From contig CAJTUZ010000032.1 in assembly GCA_910579735.1 (NCBI GenBank), forward strand, positions 1-26,831: a stretch of DNA of 26,831 nt. The letters are read 5' to 3'. How positions within the stretch are numbered: position 1 is the first letter of the stretch; each line of letters begins with the position of its first letter. The notes below the pieces were generated by a model that ran no database searches, had not been told where the DNA came from, and saw only the letters and a program-made list of their open reading frames with translations. Made by a program: the position numbers and the translations under genes. Shown piece after piece: positions 20,182 through 26,831 of the stretch. This stretch comes from an uncultured Lachnospiraceae bacterium. Lineage in GTDB: Bacteria; Bacillota; Clostridia; Lachnospirales; Lachnospiraceae.

Positions 20182-22950
20182 TTGAAAAAACAGGCGTATT
20201 CACTTTTTCTGGCGCTGCTGTTGTTCCTTGCACCGTTTTACACATTGTTTTCGCATGTAATGACAGTAAGCGCAGAAGAAAATCCTACTTTAAAGCTGCA
20301 TTATCACAGAGAAGATGGCAGCTATGAAGGATGGGACGTTTGGTTATGGGATGAGGGAGGAGAAGGCGCTGCTTATCCGTTTGAAGAAGAGGAGGGTGAA
20401 ATGGTGGCAACGAAGGAAATTACTCCGGATGCAACGAAGATCGGGTTTATTGTACGTACGCAGGACTGGACGAAGGACTTTGACGGAGATCAGTTTATTG
20501 ATGTTTCCGAGATGGTTTCGGGAACCGTGCACGTGTATGTCGAATCCGGTGTAGAAGGATATACGAAAGAGTATGACGATGATGTAGTGACGGGGATCAA
20601 GATCAGGTCAGCCGTTTATGATGACGAAGAAAGGACCGTCATGGTTACGATGACGGGAGCCATAGAAGGAGACGTAGAAGGCGTTTTCTCCGTATCGGGA
20701 AAAGAAGGAGAAGCAGCCGTTTCCGGGGTGAAGGAACTTTCTGCCGGAACTTATCTTGTAACATTGGAACAGGAACTGGATGCAGCCAAAAGCTATAAAA
20801 TTTCCTATAAAGGAACGGATTATGACATTTATCTGCCGAGCGTCTATTCTACAGCGGCGTTTGAAGATGCCTACACATACGGCGGCGATGACCTGGGAGC
20901 GGTGTGGAGCGAGGAAGAAACCGCTTTTCGTGTATGGGCGCCGACGGCGGAGTCAGTCATGCTAAATCTTTATGAGTCCGGGGATGCGTCAAAGGACGAC
21001 TCTATAGAAAGACTGGAAATGACGGCAGATGTAAACGGAACCTGGACTGTGCAGAAGGATGGAGACATAAAGGGTGTATATTATACTTATTCGGTAACCA
21101 TAGACGGCGTGGAAAGAGAGGCATGCGATCCTTATGCAAGGACGACCGGTGTAAATGGGGCGAGAGCTATGGTGATTGATCTGGATGGAACAGATCCGGA
21201 AGGATGGGCCGACGATGCCAATCCGCATGCGGGAAAAGCGATAAATGACGCGGTCATTTACGAACTGCATGTAAGAGACCTTTCCGCAGGAGCGGATTCC
21301 GGGATTGAAAATGCCGGGAAGTTCCTGGGACTCGCGGAAACCGGTACTACGACTGCGTCCGGCATACCGACGGGCTTGGATCATATGAAAGATTTGGGAG
21401 TGACGCACGTGCATCTGCTTCCTATTTATGATTTTGGTTCCGTAGATGAAACGGGAGCTTCGGGAAGTCCATATAATTGGGGATACGATCCTGTCAATTA
21501 TAATGTGCCGGAAGGCTCTTATGCAACGGATCCCTACCAGGGAGATGTACGCGTAAAAGAATTGAAACAGGCGGTAAAAGGATTGCATGATAATGGGATC
21601 AGCGTTGTTATGGACGTTGTTTATAATCATGTATACAGTGCCGCGGATTTCTGTTTTAATAAGATCGTACCGGATTATTTTTCCCGAACGGATAAAAACG
21701 GCGCTTACTCTAACGGTTCCGGCTGTGGAAACGATACGGCTTCCGAGCGCTCCATGGTAAAAAAATATATTGTGGATTCGGTATCTTATTGGGCCGACGA
21801 ATACCATATTGACGGTTTTCGTTTCGATCTGGTGGGTCTTTTGGATACGGAGACGATCAATGCGATCATAGAAGAAGTACACAAAGATCATCCGGATGTG
21901 ATTTTCTACGGAGAAGGATGGACCATGTCAACGGCATTGACAAAGGGCGGTTATACGCTGGCGACCCAGGTTAATTCTGAGCAGACACCGGAATTTGCAT
22001 ATTTTAATGATACGATCCGGGATGGATTAAAGGGAAGTGTATTCGATGCTGCAGATTTAGGGTATGCTTCCGGCAGGACCGGCATTGAAAATGCGATTAT
22101 GCGCTGCTTCCTCGGCGCAGATACGTGGTGCAGCTCTCCTTCACAGACAGTCAATTATGCTTCCTGCCATGATAATCTGACTTTGTTCGATCATTTGCAG
22201 ACTTCCAGGCCGGAAGCCGACGAAGCGGCTTTGATAAAGATGAATAATCTGGCGGCAGCTGTCTATATTACTGCCGAAGGCGTACCGTTTATGCAGGCCG
22301 GAGAAGAAATGCTGCGTACGAAAGTAAAAGACGACGGAACATTTGATTCAAACAGTTATTCGTCCGGGGACCTGATCAATGCCTTAAAATGGAGTGATCT
22401 GGATAAAGAAGCATACGCGCAGGTTTATGAATATTATAAAGGGCTGATTGCATTCCGAAAAGCGCACGACGTACTTCGGTTAGGGAGTGCGGAGGAAGTG
22501 GCGGCGTCAGTTAAGACAGTAGAAGATCTGGATGCCAATGTGCTGGCTTTTGATATCCGCGGCGGCGAAAGTGCAGAACAGCTTTTTGTTATCTTTAATG
22601 CAAATGAGACGGAGACATCGGTGACGCTTCCGGATGGAACATGGAATGTTTATATTAATGCAGAAAAAGCGGGAACAGAAATTTTGGATACCGTTACGGG
22701 AGGCAGCTTAACGGTGGAACCTGTTTCTGCGATGATTCTGATAAAGACTGGAGATGCGGTTTCTGCAGCCGATCAAACGGCGGACACCTCAGAGAACACG
22801 GAAACGGAGTCGGCAAATGCGGCGGATGATACACCGGCAAAGCGTGCCGGAAGCAACAAACCGGCGCTGATCATCGGGATTGCTGCTGCGATCGCCGGAG
22901 GCGGTTTGGCGCTTGGTAGTATATGGAAGAGACGGAGAAAAGATTCTTAA
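20182..22950 (+). CDS. pulA: Secreted, membrane-anchored type I pullulanase
   Basis: Cleaves alpha-1,6 branch points in pullulan, amylopectin and glycogen-type glucans outside the cell. In 922 aa: signal peptide (1-31, probably cut after VSA), a CBM41-like starch-binding domain (about 33-132, with WDVWLW), a linker domain (about 135-220), a CBM48-like domain (about 236-335, with TAFRVWAPTA), and a GH13 catalytic domain. The pullulanase signature YNWGYDP is at 431-437, DVVYNH at 478-483, GFRFDL with nucleophile D549, GEGW with acid/base E578, and SCHDN with H663 and D664. The C-terminus is a Thr/Glu/Ala-rich stalk, a hydrophobic helix (about 889-915) and RRRKDS, so it is anchored by a membrane helix and not LPXTG. 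TTG start with GGGGAGGAG 8 bases away. Confidence 0.95.
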   Translation: MKKQAYSLFLALLLFLAPFYTLFSHVMTVSAEENPTLKLHYHREDGSYEGWDVWLWDEGGEGAAYPFEEEEGEMVATKEITPDATKIGFIVRTQDWTKDFDGDQFIDVSEMVSGTVHVYVESGVEGYTKEYDDDVVTGIKIRSAVYDDEERTVMVTMTGAIEGDVEGVFSVSGKEGEAAVSGVKELSAGTYLVTLEQELDAAKSYKISYKGTDYDIYLPSVYSTAAFEDAYTYGGDDLGAVWSEEETAFRVWAPTAESVMLNLYESGDASKDDSIERLEMTADVNGTWTVQKDGDIKGVYYTYSVTIDGVEREACDPYARTTGVNGARAMVIDLDGTDPEGWADDANPHAGKAINDAVIYELHVRDLSAGADSGIENAGKFLGLAETGTTTASGIPTGLDHMKDLGVTHVHLLPIYDFGSVDETGASGSPYNWGYDPVNYNVPEGSYATDPYQGDVRVKELKQAVKGLHDNGISVVMDVVYNHVYSAADFCFNKIVPDYFSRTDKNGAYSNGSGCGNDTASERSMVKKYIVDSVSYWADEYHIDGFRFDLVGLLDTETINAIIEEVHKDHPDVIFYGEGWTMSTALTKGGYTLATQVNSEQTPEFAYFNDTIRDGLKGSVFDAADLGYASGRTGIENAIMRCFLGADTWCSSPSQTVNYASCHDNLTLFDHLQTSRPEADEAALIKMNNLAAAVYITAEGVPFMQAGEEMLRTKVKDDGTFDSNSYSSGDLINALKWSDLDKEAYAQVYEYYKGLIAFRKAHDVLRLGSAEEVAASVKTVEDLDANVLAFDIRGGESAEQLFVIFNANETETSVTLPDGTWNVYINAEKAGTEILDTVTGGSLTVEPVSAMILIKTGDAVSAADQTADTSENTETESANAADDTPAKRAGSNKPALIIGIAAAIAGGGLALGSIWKRRRKDS

Positions 22951-22961
22951 CGGGCATTGGA

Positions 22962-23005
22962 TTTACTGATGCAATTCGGTATTTTGATGAATTGCATCAG
23001 TGAAA
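22962..23005 (+). repeat. Long hairpin after pulA, without a T-tract
   Basis: TTTACTGATGCAATTC pairs with GAATTGCATCAGTGAAA, 13 perfect bp plus a G-T and A-T extension, around an 11-base loop. Downstream is TAATACTC, not a T-run. It may be a weak terminator, an mRNA-stabilising 3' hairpin, or a processing site. Confidence 0.7.
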
Positions 23006-23048
23006 TAATACTCAAAGTATTTCACAGAAATTATTTTCAGCGGAACCA

Positions 23049-23077
23049 TTGACAAATATTTTAGCCTTATGTATAAT
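23049..23077 (+). promoter_or_regulatory. Promoter of tRNA-Ser
   Basis: TTGACA (23049-23054), 17-base spacer, TATAAT (23072-23077), both consensus. It lies 60 bases before the mature tRNA 5' end. Confidence 0.88.
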
Positions 23078-23137
23078 AACATGTGCGTCGTATTATTGAC
23101 GTGAACTTCATATTGGTAGAGGGATAGTTCAGACTAT

Positions 23138-23225
23138 GGAGAAATACTCAAGAGGCTGAAGAGGCGCCCCTGCTAAGGGTGTAGGTCGCTTGCGCGGCGC
23201 GAGGGTTCAAATCCCTCTTTCTCCG
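23138..23225 (+). tRNA. tRNA-Ser, anticodon GCU
   Basis: Class II tRNA of 88 bases. The acceptor arms GGAGAAA (23138-23144) and TTTCTCC (23218-23224) pair fully, with G as discriminator. The anticodon loop CTGCTAA has GCT at 23172-23174, with stem CGCCC/GGGTG. The long variable arm (GTCGCTTGCGCGGC region) and the T arm GAGGGTTCAAATCCCTC are clear. It reads AGC and AGU serine codons. CCA is not encoded, so it is added after transcription. Confidence 0.96.
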
Positions 23226-23272
23226 TTTTATCTATTTGATAAAGAACCATTGAGAAAATAATCTACCGATAA

Positions 23273-23310
23273 AAATCCGGAAATGCTTTTGGCACTTCCG
23301 GATTTCTTTT
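23273..23310. terminator. Bidirectional terminator between tRNA-Ser and the anti-sigma gene
   Basis: AAATCCGGAA (23273-23282) pairs with TTCCGGATTT (23296-23305), extended by TGC/GCA past one A-C mismatch, loop TTTTG. On the plus strand it is followed by CTTTT, on the minus strand by TTTAT. It can end the tRNA transcript and, from the other side, the sigma/anti-sigma operon. Confidence 0.88.
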
Positions 23311-23390
23311 GTGCATAAGAGCGGTTCGGGGAACGTACAGCGCACCTGTTGATTGATTATGCATAGAAAGCATGGTCTGCATTGTCCGGG

Positions 23391-24326
23391 TCATTTCCGA
23401 ATATCTGCCAATACTTCCGCCGGTATTTCAAATTCTACGGCGCCCATATACATCGGGGCTACGTCGCCTTCGTTAAAACCGATCACCATATTTCCCTTTT
23501 CGTTCAGATAAAAAGAGGTTTCGTCCGTAATAGCCTTAAAGTTCCATTCTTCGATTTCGTCATGCAGCCAGTAATATACATTTTCGTCGGCGTCCATCTG
23601 TGCCTGCATCTGTTCTTTGATATTTTCGCTGATCGCCGTAATATAGTCGGCTCCCTCTATGAAAAGATCTTTCATGCGCAGACGTTCACCTGTTTTTAAA
23701 TCGATTGTATAGTAATAGTTCCACTGGTAACCGCTGCCGGCGGCTTGGAAGCAGATAAGCTTTAAGGTGAAATAGTCTGCCGTCGTTGCCAGAACTTCAC
23801 TTTTGACCGTAACATCCTGATAGCCTTCTTCATCGATGTTGGCCTCAAATTCTTCCACCAGCCGGTCAGTAATCTCCTGGATTTCCGCATTGATCTCATC
23901 GGCAGTCTGCTCCAGCTTTTCCTGCACGTCACTGTCCTGCGCCGCCTCGTCCAGTTTGATTTCAGGAACGGTGATGTCTGCCATATTTCTGTCTGTTTCA
24001 TATTCATAATTACGGAATGTGACTACTTCGACCAGCTGTCCGAGAATCGGTATCTGCTCCATGGCATGTGCGATCGTGTATGATGTATTCGGCAAAATAA
24101 TAAATGCGCCGATGAAGACAGCCGCAGCTGCAGTCCATTTTACGATATTTGATTTTTTTCTTTCTTTTTGATACATTCTGTCCGCCTCCTTTATTTTCTG
24201 CCGCAGTAGTTTAACCTGTTCTTCTGACATGTGCGGCTTCTGGTATTCGCTTTTTAATTTTAGAAGTTTATCTTCTGTTTTATTATATTGTTTTTCTGTT
24301 TCAGAAAAATTATGAATCATACTCAT
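23391..24326 (-). CDS. RsiV-like anti-sigma factor (DUF3298-type)
   Basis: Single-pass membrane protein that should hold the adjacent ECF sigma factor inactive. It has 311 aa: a charged cytoplasmic part (1-60), one membrane helix (about 62-80, VKWTAAAAVFIGAFIILP), then an extracellular domain with VPEIKL, DVTVKSEVLATTADYFTLKL, YYYTIDLKTGERLRMKDLF and FNEGDVAPMYMGAVEFEIP, the layout of RsiV/DUF3298 proteins. There is no zinc-binding HxxxCxxC motif. IAHAME just after the helix (A86-H87-A88) resembles a signal-peptidase site, as used for first cleavage of RsiV when lysozyme binds it. The start is the ATG at 24326, which overlaps the sigma-factor stop as TAATG; a GTG 6 bases earlier is less likely. 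Lysozyme as the signal is inference. Confidence 0.8.
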   Translation of the reverse strand: MSMIHNFSETEKQYNKTEDKLLKLKSEYQKPHMSEEQVKLLRQKIKEADRMYQKERKKSNIVKWTAAAAVFIGAFIILPNTSYTIAHAMEQIPILGQLVEVVTFRNYEYETDRNMADITVPEIKLDEAAQDSDVQEKLEQTADEINAEIQEITDRLVEEFEANIDEEGYQDVTVKSEVLATTADYFTLKLICFQAAGSGYQWNYYYTIDLKTGERLRMKDLFIEGADYITAISENIKEQMQAQMDADENVYYWLHDEIEEWNFKAITDETSFYLNEKGNMVIGFNEGDVAPMYMGAVEFEIPAEVLADIRK

Positions 24327-24853
24327 TACCACACCTTTCCGTTTTGACCATCCGAAAGAATCACCTGTAGTTTCTTCATGCTGCGATACAGTCTGCTTTT
24401 GATCGTATTCTCATTTTCATCCAGAATTTCCGCAATCTCCGATATTTTTCTGTCTTCAAAATATTTTAGAATGATTACGGCTCTGTCTTTATCTGCCAGT
24501 GCGTTCAGAGCTCTTTGCAGATCCACGTCTGCATAATGATCTTCCGTTGCATCCGCATGCCGTCCTTTTTCATCCTGCATGGCTTCATAAGAGAGATGCT
24601 TAGGCTGTTTCAGATATTGGAAACATTCGTTCAGCATAATACGATACAGCCAGGTTTGTACGTATTCTTCATTTCTTAAGGTATGGCTGCTTCTTATGGC
24701 TTTGCAGGCCCCGCTTTGTACGATATCGAAGGCATCTGCCTCCTCATGCGCATAGCGGTATGCCAGGCGGTAATATTGATCATATTTTGCCAAAAGAGTC
24801 TCTTCGACTAAGGCTTTTTTGTTTTTCTCTTTTTTTTCGAAAAAAAAGCTCAA
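24326..24853 (-). CDS. ECF RNA polymerase sigma factor (SigV-like)
   Basis: Extracytoplasmic-function sigma factor of 175 aa, directing RNA polymerase to envelope-stress promoters. Region 2 lies at about 21-82 (LAKYDQYYRLAYRYAH, DAFDIVQSGACKAIRS, TWLYRIMLNECFQYL), and region 4 at about 110-166 with ADKDRAVIILKYFEDRKISE (120-139) and NENTIKSRLYRSMKKL (147-162). It is followed by its presumed antagonist with a one-base stop/start overlap, ensuring balanced translation. The start is TTG at 24853, 9 bases after a strong AGGAGG; the next codons contain a T8-CG-A8 palindrome. A TGAAACTTTT element upstream may allow autoregulation. The SigV label rests on the RsiV-like partner. Confidence 0.9.
   Translation of the reverse strand: MSFFFEKKEKNKKALVEETLLAKYDQYYRLAYRYAHEEADAFDIVQSGACKAIRSSHTLRNEEYVQTWLYRIMLNECFQYLKQPKHLSYEAMQDEKGRHADATEDHYADVDLQRALNALADKDRAVIILKYFEDRKISEIAEILDENENTIKSRLYRSMKKLQVILSDGQNGKVW
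24829..24848. repeat. 20-base palindrome of T8/A8 at the sigma-factor start
   Basis: A C-T8-C-G-A8-G palindrome spans codons 2-8 of the ECF sigma gene (minus strand). It is both a possible mRNA hairpin beside the TTG start codon and a pair of homopolymer tracts prone to slippage. Confidence 0.85.
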
Positions 24854-24888
24854 GGCTTTTCACCTCCTCTGTGCCCCTATGAAAGATT

Positions 24889-24916
24889 AGATTGGGCATG
24901 CAGGAAAAAAGTTTCA
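24889..24916 (-). promoter_or_regulatory. Candidate ECF-type autoregulatory promoter
   Basis: On the minus strand, TGAAAC (24916-24911) is followed by TTTTTT, the look of a SigV-type -35 element, with CAATCT (24894-24889) 16 bases later as a poor -10. The known -10 for such factors tends to begin with CGT, so the match is partial. Confidence 0.4.
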
Positions 24917-25095
24917 TATTTGAATATTTTTATATTAATTATTTTGATGCCGCTTCCGATACCTTGTGAAGACTATATCACAAAACGGGGGATTTCGGCG
25001 ATGATGATATGGACAGAATTATATAAAAAGAAACGATTGAACTCCCGACAAATAATTTGGGATCATTGGATAAGATCATAAATGGGGATGAAATT

Positions 25096-26508
25096 ATGAA
25101 AACAAAGATCGGATTAATGTTGATACCGGGACTGCTGTTGTGTCTTACAGGGTGCGGGCGTACGGAAACATCATGCGCCGCCGCGGCCGTGCGTGAGTGG
25201 GAGGCGCCGAAGAAGACTTTTGGCGTTATGCCGGAACCTGCCCCGGAAAAAGAAGCATATTTTCAGGCGTCTTACGAATTGTCATCTATAGAAATTCCGC
25301 TGTCCGAGTGCGTTTGTGAATATGCCGGTGAGGACTTTCAGATTTATTCCAGTTTTATCTATTATGATGAAAAGAATTTTCCTTATTCCGGTACGATGGT
25401 TTATATGCAGACGCCTGCGGATTCTCTGCAGATTTATTCACCGCATGATTATTGTATTGATCAAGAAAACGGTGTTATCTATTTTCTTTTCCGAGATGGG
25501 AACGATTCGTTTGGCAGCGTATACAAATACTTTGCCGAAGATATTGCCGGAACGGTCTCTATTTCCGGGGCAAAAGTCCTTTCGACTTATTTGGTAGAAG
25601 ACTGGCTTAAAGATGCCTATGGAGCAGCATCGGATGAAGCACAGAGCAGTTTTTCGGATATACATTTGTCGATTACCTCTTTGGAATACAGAAAAGGAGA
25701 TGTTATTATAGGTGGAGAGGCATCCGGTATTTGTATCGCTGCGGGAGAAAGATATTATATTGATTGGGAATGGAATGATACTACTAAGGAAGAAAATGTC
25801 GTACCGCATGCGTTCAGAACTTATGATGAAGAAAAAGATCCGGAAATTTATGCGGCCTGTCAGGAAGCATTTGACTTATTCGAGGGGGGAGACCGTTCCG
25901 TGCTGGTGCCATATGAAAATATGCGCTGCTGCACAGACAAGAATACGCAGACCGGACTCCGCATGGATGTGAACGGCGATGGACTGCCGGAACTGCTTTA
26001 TGTAAATACCGATTCGGATGAGGAACGCCGGATACTTCCGATCGAATATATTTATACTTATACGGGCGGAATGACAAAAACGGTAGAGCTTGTATATACA
26101 GATCTCAATGACTATACGGAATTTTTATTCTCCGGAGATGGAATCAATCTGGTTTATGACTACAGCGATCATGGACAAGTGAATTACGGAAGCTATACAA
26201 GATATCAGTTTGACGAGAACTGGGAAAAGAAACCGCTATACAGGATATGGCTTTATTGCTTCTATGATATGGATTACTATGATGAGGAAGAAGATGCCTG
26301 GTATAAGGAAAAATTTCCGGATACGTACGGAAGACGGGGCGGCGGCTGTTATTTTTTCAAAGGCAGTCCTGTGCTCAATGCAGCTTCTGAAAGCGGCTTG
26401 CCATATGACTGGACGGAGGAAGAGATAACAGAAGACGAGTTTTTGGCACTATATTATGAAATGACAGGGTTTGATTTTCTGGAAGAAAATGAAGATTTTA
26501 GTTGGTAG
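25096..26508 (+). CDS. Lipoprotein of unknown function
   Basis: A secreted, lipid-anchored protein of about 470 aa that I do not recognise. The start chosen is ATG 25096, which gives a clean lipoprotein signal: MKTKIGLMLIPGLLLCLTGC with lipobox LTGC and lipidated C20, and GGGGAT upstream. A 13-residue longer frame from 25057 would spoil the signal peptide. The mature protein is acidic and Tyr-rich. MDVNGDGLPELLYVNTDSDE, around residues 295-315, is a calcium-loop or FG-GAP-like D.N.DG..E motif, often found in surface proteins. The C-terminal third (YDYSDHGQVNYGSYTRYQFD, WEKKPLYRIWLYCFYDMDYY) is beta-rich. It is transcribed divergently from the ECF sigma operon, so it may be a regulon member, but no matching promoter was found. 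Confidence 0.8.
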   Translation: MKTKIGLMLIPGLLLCLTGCGRTETSCAAAAVREWEAPKKTFGVMPEPAPEKEAYFQASYELSSIEIPLSECVCEYAGEDFQIYSSFIYYDEKNFPYSGTMVYMQTPADSLQIYSPHDYCIDQENGVIYFLFRDGNDSFGSVYKYFAEDIAGTVSISGAKVLSTYLVEDWLKDAYGAASDEAQSSFSDIHLSITSLEYRKGDVIIGGEASGICIAAGERYYIDWEWNDTTKEENVVPHAFRTYDEEKDPEIYAACQEAFDLFEGGDRSVLVPYENMRCCTDKNTQTGLRMDVNGDGLPELLYVNTDSDEERRILPIEYIYTYTGGMTKTVELVYTDLNDYTEFLFSGDGINLVYDYSDHGQVNYGSYTRYQFDENWEKKPLYRIWLYCFYDMDYYDEEEDAWYKEKFPDTYGRRGGGCYFFKGSPVLNAASESGLPYDWTEEEITEDEFLALYYEMTGFDFLEENEDFSW

Positions 26509-26575
26509 GAAATCCGATCAGTGGAGAAGATGCAGTATGCACATTTTTATATGAGTTACTTTTTGTGAAAAAGGC

Positions 26576-26605
26576 TTGACAGATAATTGTAGTAAATGGT
26601 AGAAT
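26576..26605 (+). promoter_or_regulatory. rRNA-type promoter P1
   Basis: TTGACA (26576-26581), 18-base spacer, TAGAAT (26600-26605). It is the first of two tandem promoters in the gene-free last 323 bases. Confidence 0.7.
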
Positions 26606-26683
26606 ATAAACCTACCGCTCGGGTGACGGATTTAAGACAAAAAGTATGATTTTTATTTTTTTAAAAAAATTTTAAAAAACATC

Positions 26684-26712
26684 TTGACGAAGCCTGACGG
26701 ACATGATAATAT
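26684..26712 (+). promoter_or_regulatory. rRNA-type promoter P2 with AT-rich UP-like region
   Basis: TTGACG (26684-26689), 17-base spacer, TAATAT (26707-26712) within TGATAATAT. The ~30 bases before the -35 are almost pure A and T (26648-26680), like an UP element. Confidence 0.7.
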
Positions 26713-26831
26713 GTTAAAGCTGTGTGTCGGTAAGAACTGAATACAAAGCAAACTGCATACCAGATTATGCAGCAGTACCTTGACAAATAAACAGTAATGC
26801 AACCCTGAAAATTCAAAGAAAATTGAGTTTA
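26713..26831 (+). other. Probable leader of an rRNA operon, running off the window
   Basis: No reading frame is evident. The segment contains a hairpin CTGCATA/TATGCAG (26753-26759 and 26766-26772), then GTACCTTGACAAATAAACAG, a form common before and within clostridial rRNA operons (compare ACCTTGAAAACTGAA), and CCCTGAAAATTCAAAG. With two strong tandem promoters this fits the region just upstream of a 16S gene. The 16S start itself is not in the window. Confidence 0.6.

Noticed and set aside
20989..21891. 300-codon open frame on the minus strand inside pulA
   Set aside because: It is antisense to the GH13 catalytic region, has no family likeness and follows from codon bias of the real gene.
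23096..23124. Second promoter (TTGACG) just before tRNA-Ser
   Set aside because: No acceptable -10 at 16-18 bases; the consensus promoter at 23049-23077 is sufficient.
24964..24983. TTGTGA-N8-TCACAA palindrome resembling a CRP site
   Set aside because: CRP half-sites are spaced by 6 bases, not 8 and Clostridia seldom use cAMP-CRP control; kept only as a possible operator of unknown kind.
1..26831. CRISPR array, insertion sequence, prophage or toxin-antitoxin system
   Set aside because: No regularly spaced repeats, transposase or phage genes were seen; the HTH/DUF3796 pair has a regulator but no recognised toxin.

Overview
The window looks like chromosomal DNA of a spore-forming, flagellated member of the Clostridia, most probably Lachnospiraceae. 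The evidence is strong AGGAGG ribosome-binding sites, frequent TTG and GTG starts, a BofA homologue, a class I two-subunit fumarase, a Gram-positive-type Tad locus without secretin, and several small families typical of Lachnospiraceae (DUF6240-like, DUF5702-like, DUF6382-FHA-like, DUF6171-like). These family names come from recalled family features, not from a database search.

Layout. (1) 3-3552: the end of a flagellar block, with a FliK-like/DUF6240-type protein cut by the window edge, flagellin, a FliS-like chaperone and a strong terminator. (2) 3605-4573: a DUF3796-type membrane protein with a GFLGF repeat and a 66-aa HTH regulator, behind a near-consensus promoter surrounded by three copies of one 11-base box. 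(3) 4578-5253: divergent yaaL-like and bofA-like genes. (4) 5290-15548: a compact, overlapping Tad/Flp pilus operon: prepilin peptidase 1, TadZ/CpaE-like protein, CpaF ATPase, TadB, TadC with a large inserted extracytoplasmic domain, Flp pilin, DUF5702-type protein, TadE-like protein with two metal-binding motifs, prepilin peptidase 2, a second TadE-like protein and a membrane FHA protein. (5) 15650-20023: a DUF6171-like zinc-ribbon protein, then a run of rhomboid protease, flavodoxin-SCP2 fusion, HIT hydrolase and fumarase alpha and beta, closed by a terminator that overlaps the last codons. (6) 20108-22950: a secreted, membrane-anchored type I pullulanase with its own promoter. (7) 23049-23310: tRNA-Ser(GCU) with promoter and a bidirectional terminator. 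(8) 23391-24853, minus strand: an ECF sigma factor and a translationally coupled RsiV-like anti-sigma factor; a lipoprotein of unknown function is transcribed divergently. (9) 26576-26831: tandem promoters and a leader that look like the upstream region of an rRNA operon, whose 16S gene would begin just past the window.

How the parts work together. The Tad genes encode a complete inner-membrane pilus machine: ATPase, two platform proteins, a localisation protein, pilin, three substrates sharing the G|xxxxE cleavage signature, and two peptidases to process them. The FHA protein at the end may link assembly to Ser/Thr phosphorylation. The sigma/anti-sigma pair resembles SigV/RsiV envelope-stress modules, and the pullulanase suggests a polysaccharide-using gut or rumen lifestyle. 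I saw no CRISPR array, transposase, prophage or insertion sequence. The least explained features are the TadC insertion, the zinc-motif TadE protein, the lysine-less P-loop of the TadZ-like protein, the competing inverted repeats before flp, and the three-box operator.
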